The notes: generated by a model not told the origin, from the sequence alone. DNA of 35,479 bases from Labilithrix sp. (GCA_019637225.1 JAHBWC010000084.1:1-35479); one strand, 5' to 3'. Shown: positions 1-8,387, counted from the stretch's first letter. Translations and numbers: made by a program.

Positions 1-710
1 GGCTCGAGGCCGAGGACGAGCTGGGCGCGGAGGGCGCGCATCGCCTCCACGACGTCGTCGGGCGTGCTCGGCGACGACTCGGCCCGGCGGAGCGCTCCGT
101 CGAGCGTGGCGAGCCGCGCGACCTGCATCGCCCGCAGCGAGTAGGTCATCTGGAGGAACGTGTCGAAGAGGTCCTCGAGCTCGTCTCCGCGCCGCAGCCG
201 GTCCTCGATCACGAGCCGGCCCGTGCTCACACGACGGAGCAGTCGCTTCATCTTGTGAACCGGCCCGACGATGCGATGGGTGATGACGATGCCCATGAAC
301 GCGAGGAGCGCGACGAGCAGCACGCCGGCCGCGGCGAGGAGGAGCTGGAGGTTCTTCCGGTCCGAGGCGATGTCCAACTGGACGCTCCGCACCTCGGCGA
401 GGTTCTTCTCGGACTGCGCGTCGACCTCGCCGAGCGACTCGTCCATCACGGTCTGCAGCGCGGGGTTGTCGCCTCCCGCGAGCTGCATCGTGCGGCGGGT
501 GAGGATGTTGTTGGACTTCGACTCCTCGTACGCCTTCTCGGCCTGCTGCACCGCGAGGGTCGCGGTGTCCGAGGCGTGTCCGGCAGTGCGCGCGATGACG
601 TAGCCGAGCCCGGCCATCACGAGCACGACGACGACGACGAGGTAGCCGGTCCACTTCAGCTGGAACCGAGGATCGAGCAGGTACGACTTCTTACGCCGCG
701 AATCGGCCAT
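1..710 (-). CDS. HAMP-domain membrane sensor protein, C-terminus cut by window edge
   Basis: The frame starts at an ATG (708-710, minus strand) and stays open to base 1, so about 236 N-terminal residues are visible and the C-terminus lies outside. A basic N-terminus (RRKK) precedes a first membrane segment near residues 21-40. An extracytoplasmic helical stretch of about 80 residues follows, then a second membrane segment near 121-144. The next part begins with a Pro (IVGPVHKMKRLL) and has the glutamate-containing second helix (GDELEDLFDTF) typical of HAMP linkers. This TM1-periplasmic-TM2-HAMP order is that of chemoreceptors, histidine kinases and cyclases; the output domain is not visible, so the class cannot be named. 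The residues after HAMP look like a short coiled coil with no DHp H-box or MCP hairpin seen yet. It diverges from the lipoprotein gene at 785. Confidence 0.85.
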   Translation of the reverse strand, partial: MADSRRKKSYLLDPRFQLKWTGYLVVVVVLVMAGLGYVIARTAGHASDTATLAVQQAEKAYEESKSNNILTRRTMQLAGGDNPALQTVMDESLGEVDAQSEKNLAEVRSVQLDIASDRKNLQLLLAAAGVLLVALLAFMGIVITHRIVGPVHKMKRLLRRVSTGRLVIEDRLRRGDELEDLFDTFLQMTYSLRAMQVARLATLDGALRRAESSPSTPDDVVEAMRALRAQLVLGLE

Positions 711-784
711 GCGGCAGAAGGTATCATTGCTGAGGGGTCTCGGGATCGACCCGTCGGCGCCGCAGATCGGGGTATCGTTCGTTC

Positions 785-1723
785 ATGGGGCAGCGGAACG
801 CACTCTTGTCGGGCTTGGCTTGTTCGGTCGTCATCCTCGCGTGCAGCGGCGAGTCCGGCGACGCATCGATAAGTCCGGAGACCGCCTGCAACGACGCGGC
901 GAGCGCGATCTGCGACAAGGTCGAGGAGTGCGCGCCGTTCATCTCCACGGCGGTCTTCGCCGACCGCGCCACCTGCGTCGCCCGCTTCAAGATCAACTGC
1001 GTGTCGAGCTTCTCGGCGAACGGCACGAGCGCGACGCCGACGCGGGCCGCGCAGTGCGCGCGCGACGCGCGGTCGGCGACGTGCGAAGACCTCGTCGGGC
1101 GCATGCCGCCCGAGACCTGCCGGACGCTTCCGGGGGCGCTCGAGGACGGCGCCGTCTGCGGCCACGACGCTCAGTGCAAGAACAAGCTCTGTCGGCTCGC
1201 CCAGGGCAGCGCGTGTGGCGCGTGCTCGGCGCTCGGAGCCGCCGGCGGCGCGTGCGAGCGCCCGGACGACTGCGACCACGGCCTCACCTGCGTCGACCAG
1301 AGGTGCATCGCCTACGGCAAGAGCGGTAACGCGTGCGGCGCGAAGGCGCCGTGCCTGCCGACGCTCGGCTGCAACGACGGCATCTGCGCGGCGCCCCTCG
1401 CGGCCGGCGCCCGGTGCACCTTCAGGCTGAACCAGAACCCGTGCGAGGCGGCGAAGGGCTTCTATTGCCACCCGAAGGACGGCGTCTGCGTCGCGATCGG
1501 CACGGCCGCGCCGGGCGGTCAGTGCGAGCTCAGCCTCGAGAGGGTCACAGCGTGCACCGGCGGCGCGGAGTGCAAGATCGCCTCGGGGGCCACGACCGGA
1601 CCCTGCGTCGCGCCGGCGGCGGACGGCGCCCCGTGCAACGACGGCGAAGGTCCGAAGTGCCTCGGTCCCGCGCGGTGCACGAGCGGCGTCTGCACCGTCG
1701 TCGATCCTGCGAGCTGCAAGTGA
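785..1723 (+). CDS. Cysteine-rich exported lipoprotein
   Basis: A 312-residue protein starts with a short signal peptide ending in a lipobox-like ILAC, so Cys20 is the probable lipidation site. The mature part is packed with cysteines in short modules such as CGHDAQCKNKLC, CERPDDCDHGLTC and CLPTLGCNDGIC, spaced like small disulfide-bonded EGF or dickkopf-like knots. Modules of this kind are common in surface lipoproteins of myxobacteria and usually have no known activity. No catalytic motif is visible. The next gene begins 33 bases downstream on the same strand and may be co-transcribed. Formation of its disulfides would need a periplasmic oxidant, and the VKOR-DsbA fusion at 33723 is a candidate. 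Function is unknown. Confidence 0.85.
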   Translation: MGQRNALLSGLACSVVILACSGESGDASISPETACNDAASAICDKVEECAPFISTAVFADRATCVARFKINCVSSFSANGTSATPTRAAQCARDARSATCEDLVGRMPPETCRTLPGALEDGAVCGHDAQCKNKLCRLAQGSACGACSALGAAGGACERPDDCDHGLTCVDQRCIAYGKSGNACGAKAPCLPTLGCNDGICAAPLAAGARCTFRLNQNPCEAAKGFYCHPKDGVCVAIGTAAPGGQCELSLERVTACTGGAECKIASGATTGPCVAPAADGAPCNDGEGPKCLGPARCTSGVCTVVDPASCK

Positions 1724-1756
1724 CGCGCGACGCTCCGCCGTCGCGCTCGTGACGGC

Positions 1757-2674
1757 ATGAGGTGCACCACGCGGCGCGCGGCCTTCGCGCTCGGCGCTCT
1801 TTGCGCGTGGTGCGGGTGCCGGCGGTCCGCGCTCGACGAGCGCGCGCCGGCCCCGGCCGTCGCTTCGTCGCCGCCGGCCGCGGCCGTCGTGTCGTCGCCG
1901 CCGGCGAGCGCGACGCCCGCGCAGCCGGAGGACGCCGGCGCGGGCCTCGAGGCGTCGTCGTCGGCGGAGCTCCCCGACGTCCGCACGGACTGGTGCCTCG
2001 ACGGCTGGCGCGGCCTCGACGAGGGCACCTGCTACCTCGTCCCGCGCGACGGAGAGCGGCGCGGGGCGACGCTCCTCGTCTACCTGTCGGGCATCGTCCC
2101 GCCCGTCCCGCGGAGCCCGCAGAAGGAGAAGGTGCAGCGGATCGTCGCCGCCGCCGCCGCCCGCGCGGGGGCCGTCGCGCTCCTGCCGCGCGGGCGTCGA
2201 GGCATCGGCCCCGCGGGCGCGAAGGACTGGTGGGCGTGGCCGACGAGCGCCGGCGATCACTCCCTCTACGCCGCGGCGATGGTCGCGGAGTGGAGCGCCG
2301 CGCGCGCGAAGCTCGAGGCCGCGCTCGGGCGCTTCGATCGGGTGTACCTCGCAGGCTCGTCGAGCGGCGCGTACTTCCTCTCGACGCTCGCCCTCACCGG
2401 GGCCGTCGAGATGGACGGGTACGCGGCAGCGTCCGGCGGCGCCGCCGGCCTCGGCGCCTCGCGCGCGGTCGCGACGGCGCGTCGTCCGTTCTACGTCGGC
2501 TACGCCTCGGGCGATCCGACCCACGGCGGACCGAAGGCGCTCGGCGCCTTCCTCGCGGCGGCGGGCTGGCCGGTGCGCGTCGCCGAGCACCCCGGCGGCC
2601 ACGGCGCGCGCGAGGTGTACCTCGACGAGGCGTTCGCGTTCTGGGACTCCGTCGCGCGTGACGCCGGCCCCTGA
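1757..2674 (+). CDS. Exported alpha/beta-hydrolase-fold protein (putative esterase)
   Basis: The 305-residue product has a basic N-terminus, a hydrophobic stretch and a Cys cluster around 16-21 that could be a degenerate lipobox. A low-complexity Ala/Pro/Ser linker runs to about residue 75. The rest looks like an alpha/beta hydrolase. A strand-turn-helix nucleophile elbow, LAGSSSGAYFLS, gives the GxSxG motif with Ser202 as the likely nucleophile. YASGDPTHGG near 249-258 could supply the acid (Asp253), and HPGGHGAREV supplies His282. The arrangement resembles PHB-depolymerase or feruloyl-esterase-like hydrolases, but the substrate cannot be read. The ATG at 1757 was chosen because it immediately precedes the signal; no strong ribosome-binding site is seen. 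The gene ends 17 bases before the convergent aminotransferase gene. Confidence 0.75.
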   Translation: MRCTTRRAAFALGALCAWCGCRRSALDERAPAPAVASSPPAAAVVSSPPASATPAQPEDAGAGLEASSSAELPDVRTDWCLDGWRGLDEGTCYLVPRDGERRGATLLVYLSGIVPPVPRSPQKEKVQRIVAAAAARAGAVALLPRGRRGIGPAGAKDWWAWPTSAGDHSLYAAAMVAEWSAARAKLEAALGRFDRVYLAGSSSGAYFLSTLALTGAVEMDGYAAASGGAAGLGASRAVATARRPFYVGYASGDPTHGGPKALGAFLAAAGWPVRVAEHPGGHGAREVYLDEAFAFWDSVARDAGP

Positions 2675-2691
2675 ACCAGCGAGCGTGCGCG

Positions 2692-3597
2692 TCACCGCAC
2701 GAACGTGAGCCAGCCCTCGCGCGCGGGATCCGCGCCGTGTCGCGCCGCCGCGACGCGCTCGTCGAGGAGGCTCGTCAGCGGACCGGGAGCACCACGGAGC
2801 GGCCGCCCGTTCACCGAGCCGATCGCCGCGATCGGGAGCGACGTCGCCGTGAGGAACGCCTCGTCCGCCGACGCGAAGACCTCGAGCGGCAGGCGCTCTT
2901 CCTTCACCGGGACGCCCTCGGCGCGCGCGATCGCGAGCACGGTGTCGCGCGTGATCCCCGGCAGCACGCGTCCGAGGGGAGGCGTCCAGAGCACGCCCGA
3001 GACGACCGCGAAGGCGTTCGCGATGGGCGCCTCGGCGATGTCGCCGTCGCGATCGAGCAGGACCACCTCGTCCGCGCCCGCCGCGATGGCGCGCTTGCGC
3101 GCGAGCATCGGCCCGAGGTACGCGGCGGCCGCCTTCGCGTCGGGCGGCAGCACGTCGGGCGCGGCCTTGCGCGCGTCGTCGAAGACGGCGACGCGGATCG
3201 GCTCGCGCCGCGGCGGATCCTCGAGCGTCTGCGCCGCGACCGCGACGTGGGCGGCGTGGCGCTTCGGGACGAGATCGGGCTCGCGCGCCTCGAGGAACGC
3301 CGACCAGCGGACGAGGCCCTGCTCGGCGCCGCACTCCGCGACGACGCGCGCGGCCGCGCTCACGAGCGCCGCCTCGTCGGCCGCGAGCTCGAGCCCGACG
3401 ACGCGCGCGGAGCGCATGAACCGCGCGACGTGATCGCGCGCGCGAAAGAGCGCCGGACCGTGCGGCGTCTTCTGGAACGAGCCGACGTCGAACACGAGGC
3501 TCCCGCGCTGCGCCGCGTGGCCCATGAGCGGCGCTCCGGCCGTGCTCGACGCCACCATCTCGCCGTCGAGCCAGAGGAGGGGAGCGGTGATCGCCAT
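2692..3597 (-). CDS. Class IV PLP-dependent aminotransferase (branched-chain or D-amino-acid type)
   Basis: This 301-residue cytosolic enzyme shows the fold-type IV aminotransferase pattern along its whole length. The N-terminal strand LLWLDGEMV and HAAQRGSLVFDVGSF match the small domain. PPDAKAAAAYL places Lys155 where the PLP Schiff-base lysine of IlvE lies. GADEVVLLDRDGDIAEAPIANAF carries the conserved Glu189 and Asn194 region, and VLPGITRDTV at 211-220 is the phosphate-binding signature. Family members transfer amino groups between branched-chain or D-amino acids and 2-oxoglutarate, or act as aminodeoxychorismate lyase (PabC). The LWTPP and GITR motifs and the length favour an IlvE/Dat type, but substrate specificity cannot be read, so no symbol is given. 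The gene stands alone between convergent and tandem neighbours. Confidence 0.9.
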   Translation of the reverse strand: MAITAPLLWLDGEMVASSTAGAPLMGHAAQRGSLVFDVGSFQKTPHGPALFRARDHVARFMRSARVVGLELAADEAALVSAAARVVAECGAEQGLVRWSAFLEAREPDLVPKRHAAHVAVAAQTLEDPPRREPIRVAVFDDARKAAPDVLPPDAKAAAAYLGPMLARKRAIAAGADEVVLLDRDGDIAEAPIANAFAVVSGVLWTPPLGRVLPGITRDTVLAIARAEGVPVKEERLPLEVFASADEAFLTATSLPIAAIGSVNGRPLRGAPGPLTSLLDERVAAARHGADPAREGWLTFVR

Positions 3598-3625
3598 GTC
3601 TTGTCCGTAGCAGAACCGAGCCGGC

Positions 3626-5101
3626 TCAGCGCGCCGGGACCTGCTGCGCGCCTTCGATGCGCGTGCCGTCGAGCTCGAGGCTCGTCGGCTTGCGCTGGAA
3701 CTGGAGCGCAGGGTTGCCTTTGAGGACTCCCTGCCGGAACGCGACGCGCGAGCCGGAGGTGGCTGCGAGCGCGGGGCCGCTCCCGCCTTCGACCGTCGCG
3801 CCCGTCGCGTCGACCTCGAGGCTGCTCTCGGCCTCGATGCCGCCCTGCTTTCCGCTCAGCCGCGCGCCCTGCGTGAGCTTCACCTTGTTGCTCGACGTCC
3901 CCCGGAAGGCCTTGGCCGTCGCTTCGATCGTCGCGTCGGCGACGTTGAGCTCGGAGTTCGACGAGCCCACCACGGCGCTGCCCGAGAGCGCGACGATGCG
4001 CGTCTTCTTCGACGCCCGGACCTTCGCGTTGCTCGACGTGGTGATCGCGTGCGTCGCTCCCTGGACCGTGCTGTTCACGAGGTCGACCTCCATCGAGCTC
4101 TCCGCCTCGATCGCCACGTCGCCGAGCGATGTGAGCGAGCCGTCCGTGAGATCGAGCTTGAGCGACGACGTCGCCGCGATCGCCTTGTCCTTGGCGGTGA
4201 TGGTGAGGCCGGTCGCCTCGATGTCGGCGTTCGAGGTCACGATCAGCGATCCGTCGAGCTTCGCCCCCTCCGCATCCAGCTTGAGCGACGAGGTCGTCTT
4301 CACCGCCGTGCCGCTCGCCCCCGCGATCTCGGCGCCGTTCTTCATCGTGAGCTTGAAGTTGGCGTCCGCGTCGATGCCGGCCTTCTGGCCGCGGATCTTC
4401 CCGCCGTCCATGTAGACCTTCAAATTGTGCTTCGACTTGACCGCCGCGGTCTTGCTCTCGAGCGTCGTCCCCTCGAGCGTGAGCTGCAGGTTCGAGTCGC
4501 TCTCGAACACGGCGGCGTTCGACGTGAGCGTGCTCCCGATGGCCTTGACCGTGAGGTTCGGGCCGCTGCGGACCGCGATGCCCGTCGTCTCGAGCGTGAC
4601 GTTCTCGAGCGTGAGCTCGACGTTCGCCGCGTCCGTCGCGAGGAGTGTGGCGCCCTTGAGCTTCGCGTTCTTGATGTGGATCTTGCAGTTGTGCGCGACG
4701 CTCGTGACGATCGGTCCGGTCGTCTCGAAGCTCCCCGAGACCGTGACCTTCTCGTTGAGGCCGCACGTGGCCGGGAACGGCTTGACGGCGCCCTTGAGGG
4801 AGCGGACGAGCCACGGTCCTCCGATGAAGAGGAGCGGGAGCAGGATGGGGATGAGTGTGGTCAGGGCGATGATGAGGCCCACGTTGCGGCCGGCCTGCAT
4901 CATGGCGGGATCGACGTAGAGCGTGCGCGACGGCATCGCGCCCGGCGAGCCGAACGGGCGCACCTCCGGCGGCGGCTTCCTGTGCTCGACGTGGATCACG
5001 TTCTGGCAGTAGCGGCACGTGACCTGAAAGATGCCCGGCGAAACGGGGAGGTTCGCGCCGCACGTCGGGCACTTGGCGGAGACGACTTTGGGGGCTGCCA
5101 C
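3626..5101 (-). CDS. Zinc-ribbon / membrane segment / long beta-helix protein
   Basis: I chose the GTG at 5101 (preceded by GAAAGAG nine bases upstream). The open frame continues 84 codons further, but that stretch overlaps the divergent lipoprotein and has no domain character. The 491-residue protein opens with a four-cysteine zinc ribbon (Cys11/14, Cys29/32: CPTC and CRYC). A linker and one membrane segment at about 74-98 follow. From about residue 115 to the end there are roughly 15 imperfect rungs of 20-24 residues, starting with phrases such as SNLQLTLEGTTLES, SSLKLDLTDGSLTS or SSMEVDLVNSTVQG. Alternating hydrophobic residues with Asn/Ser/Gly turns are typical of right-handed parallel beta-helices. 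The ribbon is probably cytoplasmic and the helix extracytoplasmic. Function is unknown; binding, adhesion or scaffold roles are possible. Confidence 0.8.
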   Translation of the reverse strand: MAAPKVVSAKCPTCGANLPVSPGIFQVTCRYCQNVIHVEHRKPPPEVRPFGSPGAMPSRTLYVDPAMMQAGRNVGLIIALTTLIPILLPLLFIGGPWLVRSLKGAVKPFPATCGLNEKVTVSGSFETTGPIVTSVAHNCKIHIKNAKLKGATLLATDAANVELTLENVTLETTGIAVRSGPNLTVKAIGSTLTSNAAVFESDSNLQLTLEGTTLESKTAAVKSKHNLKVYMDGGKIRGQKAGIDADANFKLTMKNGAEIAGASGTAVKTTSSLKLDAEGAKLDGSLIVTSNADIEATGLTITAKDKAIAATSSLKLDLTDGSLTSLGDVAIEAESSMEVDLVNSTVQGATHAITTSSNAKVRASKKTRIVALSGSAVVGSSNSELNVADATIEATAKAFRGTSSNKVKLTQGARLSGKQGGIEAESSLEVDATGATVEGGSGPALAATSGSRVAFRQGVLKGNPALQFQRKPTSLELDGTRIEGAQQVPAR

Positions 5102-5249
5102 GGTGATGTACTCTTTCAGGCATTCGCGTGCGGGCGCAAGGCCGTGGATCGACGCCCGTCCATCTGGCGAGACCGCGCCGGACGTTGAAGACTGGAGGGA
5201 ACATGGAGGCGCACGCGCGTGGGAGCATGAGGAGGAGGCGGGCGAGCCG

Positions 5250-6419
5250 ATGACACGCCTCCTCTCGTCTCGCGGGCTCGTCACCTCCGCGCTGGCGCTC
5301 GCGCTGGCGGCGGGCTGCACGGAGCAGCCCTCGCTCACGAAGAAGACGAACAAGCCCGCGACGACGGGGCGCTTCGACCCCGGCGAATCGAACGACGCCG
5401 GTCCGCCGCGGCCGTGCGTGCAGGACCCGTCCTATTACGACGTCCCCAACGACGGCTGCGACAACGACGGCGACGGCGTCGTCGACAACCCGCCCGTGTG
5501 CGACGACGCCGAGGCCGGCGACACGGCCGAGAGCTTCGCGCGCGGCATCGGCATCTGCACGCGGGCGAGCGAGGTCGGCTATGGCCTCGTCTCCGCGAGG
5601 TTCACCCGCGGTCACGGGCGGAGCGACGCGCCCCAAGCGCCGCAGCACAGCCTGCTCGCCAAGTTCGGTGACGTGCTGAAGCCGCGCGAAGGAGCGCGCC
5701 TCGGCGTCCTCAGCACCGGCTACGCGCAGGAGTTCAACGGGGGCGCGAACGAGCCGTTCAGCCGCGGCCGCGACTGGTACGGCGCGCGGCCGGGGAGCGG
5801 CGGCAACGGGACGGCGCCGCCCGGCTTCCCCAAGGGCGCGCAGGGCTGCCCGCAGGAGCGTGAGGTCAACGACGTCGTCGACCTCCGCCTCGAGCTCAAG
5901 GCGCCGAAGAACGCGAGCGGGTTCGCGTTCGACTTCAACTTCCACTCCGGCGAGTGGCCGACGTTCGTCTGCTCGAAGTACAACGACGGCTTCGTCGCCT
6001 ACCTCGACGCGAAGAGCTACAACGGCGGCAAGCCCGACAACATCTCGTTCGACTCGTTCGCGAACCCGGTGAGCGTGAACGCCGGGTTCTTCGACCGGTG
6101 TACGCCGGGCGCGCCGCTCGGCTGCGGATCGGAGTCGCTCGGACTCTCCAAGTGCCCGAGCGGTCCGGGCGAGCTCGCCGGCACGGGCTTCGGCCTCCTC
6201 GGGACGTCGTGCGGGGCGGAGCAGCCGGCGACGCTCGGCGGCGCCACCGGCTGGCTCTTCTCGCAGGCCCCGATCCTCGGAGAAGAGACCTTCACGCTCG
6301 ACCTCATGATCTGGGACGTGGGCGACGGCATCCTCGACTCGAGCGTCCTCATCGACAATTTCCGCTGGGCGCTCGGCGAGGTCTCGACGACGACGGACCG
6401 CCCGCCCGACGTGAAGTGA
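5250..6419 (+). CDS. Choice-of-anchor / MopE-like exported lipoprotein
   Basis: The start is the ATG at 5250, placed behind GGAGGAGG about ten bases upstream and directly followed by a signal peptide (MTRLLSSRGLVTSALALA) ending at AAGC, with Cys23 as the likely lipidated residue. A frame extension to 5031 exists but overlaps the divergent gene. The 389-residue product continues with a low-complexity linker, then NDGCDNDGDGVVDNP, a calcium-loop-like Asp/Asn/Gly motif as in MopE-type and thrombospondin-3-like repeats. The C-terminal 250 residues show the beta-sandwich phrases seen in choice-of-anchor L proteins: SLLAKFGDVL, FAFDFNFHSGEWP, ILDSSVLIDNFRW. Such proteins are extracellular or surface-bound in myxobacteria and have no known enzymatic role. 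Family assignment is from motif memory, so moderate certainty. Confidence 0.8.
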   Translation: MTRLLSSRGLVTSALALALAAGCTEQPSLTKKTNKPATTGRFDPGESNDAGPPRPCVQDPSYYDVPNDGCDNDGDGVVDNPPVCDDAEAGDTAESFARGIGICTRASEVGYGLVSARFTRGHGRSDAPQAPQHSLLAKFGDVLKPREGARLGVLSTGYAQEFNGGANEPFSRGRDWYGARPGSGGNGTAPPGFPKGAQGCPQEREVNDVVDLRLELKAPKNASGFAFDFNFHSGEWPTFVCSKYNDGFVAYLDAKSYNGGKPDNISFDSFANPVSVNAGFFDRCTPGAPLGCGSESLGLSKCPSGPGELAGTGFGLLGTSCGAEQPATLGGATGWLFSQAPILGEETFTLDLMIWDVGDGILDSSVLIDNFRWALGEVSTTTDRPPDVK

Positions 6420-6486
6420 GACGCCGCCCGCCCTCTCGCCGGTACGCCGCCGTCGAATCAACGTGCTAGAAGGGGGGCCACGCATC

Positions 6487-7944
6487 ATGAGCTCGGAAAA
6501 GACTGAGGCAATGGGTGACTCGTTCGCGGCGCTCTTCGAGGGCCAGGCAGCGGCGCCGGCTCGCCGCAAGCGCGTCCGCGTCGGAGAGCGACTCGAGGCG
6601 GTCGTCATCCAGGTCGGCAAGGACCTCGTCTTCGTCGAGCTCGACGGCAAGCAGCAGGCGTTCATCGAGATCGCCGAGGTCCGCGATCCGGACGGGACGA
6701 TCAACGTGAAGGAGGGCGACACGATCCGCGCCCACGTGGTCGAGGTCGACGAGGAGCGCGGCAGCGTCCGGCTCGGGCGGTCGATCGGCCGGCCCGGCAA
6801 CCTCGCCGCGATCGAGCAGGCCAAGGAGACCGGCGTCGCCGTCGAGGGCAAGATCACCGGCATCAACAAGGGCGGTCTCGACGTCGACCTCGGCGGAGGC
6901 TCCCGCGCCTTCTGCCCGATGTCGCAGGCGAGCGATCGCTTCCTCGAGGACGCGAACGCTCTCGTCGGGCAGTCGCTCCGCTTCGTCGTCACCGACGTCC
7001 GCGACGGCGGCAAGAACGTCGTCGTCTCGCGGCGCGCGCTCCTCCAGCGCGAGGCGAGCGAGTCCGCCGCCAAGGTGATGAGCGACATCGTCCCCGGCGC
7101 CATCTTGAAGGGCACGGTCTCGAGCGTGCGGGACTTCGGCGCCTTCGTCGATCTCGGCGGCATCGAGGGGATGATCCCGCGCTCGGAGATCGCCTACGAC
7201 CGCAGCGTCGCCGTCGCCGACGCGCTCAAGCCGGGCGACCTCGTCGAGGTCGCGGTGCGCGAGGTGAAGGACGTCGAGCCGTCGAACAAGCGCGGTCCGA
7301 CGAAGAAGATCACGCTCTCGCTCAAGGCGCTCGCGGCCGATCCCTGGGAGGGGCTCGACCTCGCCGAGGGCCGTGTCGTCTCCGGCACCGTCGTCCGGAG
7401 CACCGAGTTCGGCCGCTTCGTTCGCGTGGCGCCCGGCGTCGAGGGCTTGCTCCACGTCTCCGAGCTCGGCCGCGACTTCAAGGCCGAGGAGGGCGAGGCC
7501 GTCCTCGTCGTCGTGAAGAAGCTCGATCGCCAGACCAAGAAGGTCGGCCTCATCCCCGCGCCCGACGGCGCCGAGGTCGGCGCGACCGTCGCCGTCGTCT
7601 CCGCGGACCTCAAGGTCAACGCCGTCGTGCAGGGCACGGTCGAGCGCATCGAGACCTACGGCCTCTTCGTCCAGGTCGACGGAACCAAGGGCCGCGCCGG
7701 GCGTGGCCTCGTCCCGAACGCGGAGATCGGCGTCCCGCGCGGGACGGACCTGAGGAAGGCGTTCCCCGAAGGCACGCGCGTCACCGCGAAGGTGCTCGAG
7801 ACCGGCGAGGGGCGCCTGCGTCTCTCGATCAAGGGCGCGAAGGACGCCGAGGAGCGCGCCGACTTCGAGGCCGCGAAGGGCAGGCAGGGCGCGCCGAAGT
7901 CGCTCGGCACGTTCGCGGACCTCCTGAAGGGGCGGAAGCTCTAA
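6487..7944 (+). CDS. Protein with five S1 RNA-binding domains (ribosomal protein S1-like)
   Basis: The 485-residue product consists almost wholly of S1 OB-folds, at about residues 31-99, 117-184, 204-281, 294-357 and 376-450. Repeats 3 and 4 are the most typical (GTVSSVRDFGAFVDLGGIEGMIP; GTVVRSTEFGRFVRVAPGVEGLLHVSEL). Ribosomal protein S1 of E. coli has six such domains and about 557 residues, so this is a shorter relative that could be the organism's S1 or one of the extra S1-repeat proteins found in this phylum. It is expected to bind single-stranded mRNA in the cytoplasm. The start at 6487 is preceded by AAGGGGGG about ten bases upstream; an in-frame ATG eight codons earlier has no such site. 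It ends with a short basic tail (FADLLKGRKL). Confidence 0.9.
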   Translation: MSSEKTEAMGDSFAALFEGQAAAPARRKRVRVGERLEAVVIQVGKDLVFVELDGKQQAFIEIAEVRDPDGTINVKEGDTIRAHVVEVDEERGSVRLGRSIGRPGNLAAIEQAKETGVAVEGKITGINKGGLDVDLGGGSRAFCPMSQASDRFLEDANALVGQSLRFVVTDVRDGGKNVVVSRRALLQREASESAAKVMSDIVPGAILKGTVSSVRDFGAFVDLGGIEGMIPRSEIAYDRSVAVADALKPGDLVEVAVREVKDVEPSNKRGPTKKITLSLKALAADPWEGLDLAEGRVVSGTVVRSTEFGRFVRVAPGVEGLLHVSELGRDFKAEEGEAVLVVVKKLDRQTKKVGLIPAPDGAEVGATVAVVSADLKVNAVVQGTVERIETYGLFVQVDGTKGRAGRGLVPNAEIGVPRGTDLRKAFPEGTRVTAKVLETGEGRLRLSIKGAKDAEERADFEAAKGRQGAPKSLGTFADLLKGRKL

Positions 7945-7981
7945 GCGCTCTCCGCGCTCCGTCCCTCTCGTGCGGCGCGAC

Positions 7982-8254
7982 TCAGTACGTCGCGGCGTGG
8001 AGCTGGTGACGGAGGATCTCGCGCTTGTTCGGCTGCGGCATCGACTCGGCCACGTCCGTCTTCGTCTGCGCGACGGGGGCGTCGCCGATCGTGAGATCCA
8101 TCTCGCCCGGCGGCGTCCAGCTCGGATCGCGCGAGGTGTCGGCGATGTTGCTCGAGGGGAGCGACGAGTGACGCGTGGCTTGACCCGAGACGCTGCAACC
8201 GGTGGCGGCGAAGAGGACCGAGAGCATCAGCGAGGAGAGGATGGCGAGGCGCAT
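7982..8254 (-). CDS. Small lipoprotein of unknown function
   Basis: A 90-residue product starts MRLAILSSLMLSVLFAATGC, a signal peptide with a lipobox (ATGC) and Cys20 as the likely lipid site. The mature region is about 70 residues, polar, with no recognisable domain. I chose the ATG at 8254 because GGAG lies nine bases upstream; a further in-frame ATG (8269) adds five residues before the signal. The gene is convergent with the S1 gene. It lies downstream of a sequence closely matching a sigma-54 promoter (8312-8327) with an upstream dyad, so its expression is probably conditional and activator-dependent. Such small myxobacterial lipoproteins are often lineage-specific. Confidence 0.75.
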   Translation of the reverse strand: MRLAILSSLMLSVLFAATGCSVSGQATRHSSLPSSNIADTSRDPSWTPPGEMDLTIGDAPVAQTKTDVAESMPQPNKREILRHQLHAATY

Positions 8255-8302
8255 GGCGTTTGGCTCCATGAACAGGGCTGGGCGGGTCCCTGTCTGTTGA
8301 AA

Positions 8303-8316
8303 CTGCAAAATTGCAG
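8303..8316. repeat. Short inverted repeat overlapping the promoter -12 region
   Basis: CTGCAA and TTGCAG are six-base arms separated by AA. The repeat covers the region between the sigma-54 -12 element and the predicted start site. It could be a regulator site, or chance symmetry created by the TGCA of the -12 box. Confidence 0.45.
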
Positions 8317-8327
8317 TATCGGTGCCA
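8312..8327 (-). promoter_or_regulatory. Sigma-54 (RpoN)-type promoter for the small lipoprotein gene
   Basis: Read on the minus strand the bases are TGGCACCGATACTGCA. The established consensus is TGGCACG-N4-TTGCA, with GG and GC separated by exactly ten bases; here the spacing is exact and only two positions of the core differ. A pyrimidine before TGG and A/T bases after the -12 box also fit. The predicted start is near 8301, giving a leader of about 47 bases before the ATG at 8254. The call rests on pattern matching only. Confidence 0.65.
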
Positions 8328-8352
8328 GCACGCCTACATCCCCGTTCATCGA

Positions 8353-8387
8353 GGAATTCGCAAATTACGGCCTGGTTGCAAGATTCC
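8353..8387. promoter_or_regulatory. Dyad upstream of the sigma-54-like promoter (possible activator site)
   Basis: GGAAT-N2-GCAA (8353-8363) faces TTGC-N3-ATTCC (8376-8387), an interrupted inverted repeat of about 35 bases. Relative to the predicted start at 8301 it lies at about -52 to -86, a position used by sigma-54 enhancer-binding proteins. The surroundings are clearly richer in A and T than the neighbouring genes. The link to an activator is inference. Confidence 0.45.

Noticed and set aside
5102..5353. 84-codon N-terminal extension of the zinc-ribbon protein to an upstream ATG
   Set aside because: It overlaps the start of the divergent lipoprotein, is low complexity, and the GTG at 5101 with GAAAGAG upstream directly precedes the zinc ribbon.
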